From contig LLEY01000090.1 of assembly GCA_001414485.1 (NCBI GenBank), positions 62,001 through 126,000 of the forward strand: a stretch of 64,000 nt of DNA, written 5' to 3'. A program made the translations under genes and the position numbers. Source of the stretch: Calycina herbarum (Eukaryota > Ascomycota > Leotiomycetes > Helotiales > Pezizellaceae). The notes under the pieces are model-generated. The model saw only the letters and a list, made by a program, of their open reading frames with translations. It did not search any database and was not told the origin of the DNA. Position 1 is the stretch's first letter, and each line of letters opens with the position of its first letter. This document shows, piece after piece, positions 59,336-64,000 of the stretch.

Positions 59336-61300
59336 TTTAAAGAAATTAGCTACTAGGTATAGTGTAATAGGGGAGAAGAAATTAACTAGTTATAATAAAG
59401 TCGATAATTCCCTCAAAGTTTGTTGTGTTATGTAGTTGTTGGTTGTTGAAGGTTGAGTCATTGCGAGTGTTGAGAATAGCTTGTGCATCGAGCCTAAAAA
59501 GATTTAAATGTTCGAGGGACATCTTGGCGGACTCGGACCAGCTTGCCGTTTGTGATTATTCGGTTTTCGGTTTTGAGGTTATGTTAAGGTCGTTTTATGT
59601 TTGTTGTTCAACTGTTCAACGTTGGTTGATCAGTTATGGTTCAAAAAGAAGTCTTTTATAAATTAATCCAATGCACAGACCCTCTCTCCATCACGTGTTT
59701 AATATTAGCTTATTAACTTATTTTGTGACAGACGAACCCTTTGAACTGTGTCTAAGTGTCGTTTCAGGTGAATACTACTTTGTAGCTAGTTTAGAAAGGG
59801 CTATATAAGAAGGACCTACGTAGCTACTTTTAATAAGATAGACAAGAATAATACACCACTTTGAGCACCAGTTTAGGTACTAGATTTATAACCTAAAGTT
59901 ATACTTACACTAATTAGTGCTTTGATTAGATTACTTAGTTCTAGGCCCACTTACTTCTCTAACTTAAGTGTCTATTACTACTAAGTGTTAAGAGTGGTAT
60001 CTATTACGTGCCCTTTTGTATTTTTAGTTTTCTTAAAGAGGCTTTTAAAACCTTGTATAGTTTATTATCTCTATTTCTTAATTTTAAAGAAACAGCTTGC
60101 GTAAAAATATCACTATTTAAATGCATTTTTTTTTAAATTAACCAGGTTAAATTCTATAGTTTTATTGTACATATTCTGAACTAAATCTCTAAGATTTTTT
60201 AAAAAGACATTATTAGACTTAACTTGGTTTAACTTAAACAATAATCTATGTTTATATAAATTTTGAGTATATTTTCAATAGCCGTAGTAACATACTGCTA
60301 CGTACAATCCTCTATACTCTGTATTGGAATTGTATAAGCATACGAACCTCTCTGACGCGCCGCGCTGGGATTCGTGTAACAGCACCTTCAAGTCAATTCA
60401 CTTCGTATTCACTTGTAACCCGAGTCATACAGATTCACTTACATTCACTTGTAACTTGAGTCATCTACAACCCGATTCACTCCTCAAAGGAGCCTTTACC
60501 CCTCTAAACCAAGGACCTGCGCAACGTACACAGATCAGCAAGGTATATCGAACCGACACTCGACTCAAAGCAAGAAGTTAAGACACCCCTGATTCACTTC
60601 TCAAGTCGCACCGATACCCTTCGACACCTTAAAGCAAGACGTCAAGATACCCCCGATTCACTCTAGAACGCCTAGAATTCTATAAACTCTACTTGCAAAA
60701 GCTCTGAAAGCCCAGGAACCTTCTTACACTATACCCCTCTAATTCACACTATAAAAGAGATGTTGAGCTAGAGCCTAGGAACGTTCTTACGTATTCTCTT
60801 CCGATTTACTATAAAGCATTTATAGACTCCCTTATAAACGCTACTTATAAAGCGCTAAAAAGTAAGAATAAATTATCTTAAATTACTTTATATTTTACGA
60901 ACTATTTAAACTCTTAAGTAAAGGATAAATAGAGCTATATAATTAGCTAGGAAGGAAGGAAGGAAGAGAGAATAGATAGGTAGATGTATACTCACTTCTT
61001 TAGCTACTTTTAAAAAGTTCTACTAATGTTGTTTTAGATAAATACTACTTTGTAGCTAGTTCACGTAACCTGGAAAGGGCTATAAAAGAAGGACCTACAT
61101 AGCTACTCTTAGAGAAGATAGACAAGAATAATACACTACTTTGAGCACTAGTTTAGGTACTAGTTTTATAACCTTAAGTTATACTAATAATCTTAAACTT
61201 AATCTCTTTAAATATTCTTAGCTTAAACCTAGCTATATTACTATTAAAAATAAAAAGTAATATATTATTAAAGAGATTATAAGTAAAGAGATACGGTATC
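59336..61300. repeat. AT-rich repeat island with a direct-repeat pair
   Basis: This region is AT-rich with TA-biased steps and no intact frame. A direct repeat is present at 59761-59905 and 61031-61185, about 1.27 kb apart. Copies share ATACTACTTTGTAGCTAGTT, AAAGGGCTATA and AGAAGGACCTAC, AGATAGACAAGAATAATACA, and CTTTGAGCAC..GTTTAGGTACTAG. Most differences are C/T or G/A. Between them lies a more GC-balanced block (60340-60670) with its own tandem repeats. The arrangement resembles a decayed long-terminal-repeat element, but no primer binding site or polyprotein is visible. Confidence 0.55.
60395..60665. repeat. imperfect tandem repeats inside the 60-kb repeat island
   Basis: CACTTGTAACCCGAGTCAT is followed by CACTTGTAACTTGAGTCAT about 35 bases on. 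Later AAAGCAAGAAGTTAAGACAC and AAAGCAAGACGTCAAGATAC are each followed by CCCYGATTCACT. Differences are mainly C/T, consistent with RIP-type decay. A small plus frame (60324-60581) crosses this block but is not convincing. Confidence 0.7.
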
Positions 61301-64000
61301 CTTGCCAAAGCTAGAAAATGCAACAGGAGGATTGAAGGTATCGTTCGTACGTGACGTAGCTGACCACTTTTTTAAGATTCGCGGTGGCAGACATTCGATG
61401 ATAGCTACAGCGGGCATAAAATTCATGATGGAATTTTAACGAGAGCTTCTCCCGTGGTTCACTTTCAGTTGTACTTTAAATTTCTTGAAAGGCAGATAGA
61501 TGACTTGCTGCCGAAAGAAAATTTGCTGCCGAATTCACAGTATTCGAGCCTTTTGAGTTCCCAAGTATCTATTCTTATATGAAGTTTTCTTGGTATTTTC
61601 AAGTACCTTACGGATGTTTGACAGTAATCGTACTCATATGAGAAATCTCGTCATACTCTCCCTGGAAGAAGGGACAGTGTAATCATTTCGTGTTGGGCTT
61701 TCTACCAAGGACAAGACAACAGGTTCCAGCGCCACAATTTATGCACAAAAGATGGAAATTTTCGAAGCCAACAGTTTGTGGTAGCCTGATGTTTGGGACA
61801 AGAGATACCATACAGTCTGTGAAAATGGAATGAAAATGGAATACTGGCGAGGTGCAGCCAGGTTAGTTTTGGGCGGCAAGATCTTATCAGTTTGATCACA
61901 AGGAGCACACTTTCAGCAGAACCATGGTGCTAGACTCACCCGTGGCTTCACAAAAGCGGATTGAATACCTGGGAGATGTGTGATGCTAATTGCCAACTGG
62001 ACTTTTAATTTGGACCAAAATTCTCGTTAATGATTTATTCTCTTCCCACAGAAGCTCAACACGATTCAATACTTGACGTGTGACGATTGAAATAATTTCG
62101 ATATAATTCCCTCAGTTGATCAATATTCCCAAACGACAAAATAACAGGCAAAATTGGAAGTCGAGTCGAGCCAGCCTCAGCCAGGAATGTGTTAACTTTT
62201 GAGTCATGCGGTACTTTCTCATGATGGTTTCTAGGTTTTTCAAAAATCTGTATCCCCCATATCCAGACGGGCATAGCTTCGGCTACGTTATCACTTATAT
62301 TTGAAGTAGCGTTTCTTCCTCTTAGTAATTCAACAACAAATACTATTTTCAAGAAAGCTGAACTTTTGGACGATGCAGTAATTTTCCCTTTGATTAAACT
62401 CATGACTTCTGCGGCTAAGAACTTTATGGATGCTTTTTCCTTTCAGACGGTGCAGATCGATTGACGATTACAGTAAAACGAGTAAACGGGAAACGACAGC
62501 AACTTTTCGAGCGGCAGCAGAACCTGCTGCTGATAATCTTTGAAAACTTGCGCTAATGGATAGCCACGGACAGATTCAGTTTGATTCGATTATGATGCTT
62601 TTCAGCAGCATACTGAAGGTTCCGTTGACCTATGTACTCGTTCCAACAAGCTTTACCATCCCATGCTCCTTCAAACTATGCAGTGTCTTATCGGTCTGGA
62701 TTATCTTGGATGGTTTAATTTGACTGTTGAAAAAAGGGAAGTTGAAGAGCTTGAGCTACAACGAATGGAGATCGAATGTTTTCGGGAGATATCCCCGGCT
62801 TTTCGTAAAGGTATTCAGAATGATGTTGGCTTTCGTTTTTCTGGAGTGACGGGGACAATTGATTGGGAGTCTTTCCAGGAAACTTACGGAAGGAGATGAA
62901 CTTTGGAGGACTAATAGTTGAACATTCCAACTTACTATTATGTGCGTTTCATCGACTGATGCATGTTGTCTTGATTTCTAATGCCGAAATACTCGTCTCC
63001 ATTAACCCAAAGATCGAGTAATTATCGACTTCAATAATTTTCTCAGACCCAGGTCTCGACAGCTATACAATAGACGAACATTTAAAACCCCCACGAGGGA
63101 AATTGCCTGAGAGCATCCCGGACAACAGTTGTGGCACGCTCCTTTTGAAAAGAACATGCCCCCCCAGTGCGAAATATAAGAGCCTTCCTTGTGCCCATCA
63201 AAGAACAGCGGAAGACCCTTCAGAAAAGTGTTTACAGTGATTTGTGCGAGGTTCTTCTGAGTGAGTGGAGGATTTCTAGTCTGGGAGTAGACTTTGATTT
63301 AAATCCACAATACCCTACAATACCAGGTGTTCAAACAACTCCCTTCCCGTATAATTCTCCAGACTGAGCAACTCTGCCTAAAGTATTTGACAGCAAAAGA
63401 AGATTCGAAACTAACATACAGTTAATCTTTAGGCACATACAACACCCTCAATTAAATCTACTGGATGTCCGTCATTGGTTTTGCCAGATTGGATTTGGTG
63501 ATTGTTCCACCTTCCCGTTTCCTACAATCTGGGGATTCGTCCGCCAATGGATTGGTGATGACCGAAATCTGCGTGTTCCAGTATACCAATCCTAAAAGGA
63601 ATCATCCTTTTTCAATTCACACGAATTTGAATGCAAAGATGAGAGTACAGATCATACAATTGAAAATTGAGGAGAGCCTTATTTCAAAATGTATGAAACA
63701 CACGAAGTTTCCTTCTAGAGCAGCTTGAGAAATTTTTCTAATAATACCCCAGGAAAGCTTAAATTATCTCTTCTTACGGGGCGGCTAAGGCTTTGCTTCC
63801 CCTTTTTCCACGTACCCTTGATCAGCTTCAGAGGCCCTTCTGGTTCGCGCTGAACACTTAAAATCCAAGCCCCACTCGCTTAAATCCCCGAACATTTTCA
63901 AGTTCATTTGAGCCATCAAATAGCAGAGAACGAGCTACAAAATATCCTGTCTCTTCGTGGTAGGACTCCCGAGTTATAGTCCCTTACTGTTTGTGACCTT
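61301..64000. other. right-edge region with no supported gene
   Basis: About 2.7 kb. The longest frames are 62056-62403 (minus, 115 codons), 62663-62899 (plus, 78 codons, Glu-rich) and 63465-63728 (plus, 87 codons). None has a recognisable domain or convincing exon partners. A direct repeat TTGCTGCCGAA occurs twice near 61506-61532, and CAGCAG/CTGCTG form a small hairpin near 62515-62532. Confidence 0.5.

Overview
The window reads as nuclear DNA of a filamentous ascomycete. Genes carry short introns (44-120 nt, mostly GTAAGT-like donors, CTAAC-like branch sites) and are separated by long non-coding tracts. The kinase, ribosomal protein, TOM70 and aspartic protease resemble those of Botrytis/Sclerotinia-type Leotiomycetes. 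That placement is inference from protein character, not a search.

Layout. 1-5891 (-): a DNMT5-type cytosine methyltransferase/RING/SNF2 ATPase, cut by the left edge, with ten introns reconstructed here; two of them appear to be GC-AG, and one exon-intron junction is duplicated. 9964-11232 (+): a 2H-phosphoesterase-like protein. 16271-17026 (-): ribosomal protein eL42. 18643-20707 (+): a cytochrome P450. 21192-22377 (+): a membrane protein with an N-terminal SAP/HeH-like segment. 24849-26295 (-): the Slt2-type cell-wall-integrity MAP kinase. 27525-28319 (-): an unrecognised ORF. 30442-31878 (+): a pepsin-family aspartic protease without a signal peptide. 34107-35299 (-): a BTB/POZ protein. 38235-39072 (-): a secreted DUF3455-like protein. 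39073-51068: about 12 kb with no gene I can support but many internal duplications and a cluster of TGAAAC elements. 51069-53088 (-): TOM70. 54154-55011 (+): aminodeoxychorismate lyase-like (ABZ2). 57577-58165 (-): a HIRAN-like pseudogene with two nonsense codons. 58754-59335 (-): a multi-pass membrane protein. 59.7-61.3 kb: an AT-rich repeat island with a direct-repeat pair. 61.3-64.0 kb: nothing recognised.

The genes are independent housekeeping or regulatory loci. There is no biosynthetic cluster, CRISPR, rRNA or tRNA that I can see. The most distinctive items are the DNMT5 gene and its duplicated intron, a two-copy MITE-like family with terminal inverted repeats (17523-17715 and 36194-36406), the pseudogene with RIP-compatible stops, and the repeat-built 12-kb desert. 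The link between a methyltransferase gene and RIP-like decay nearby is only contextual.
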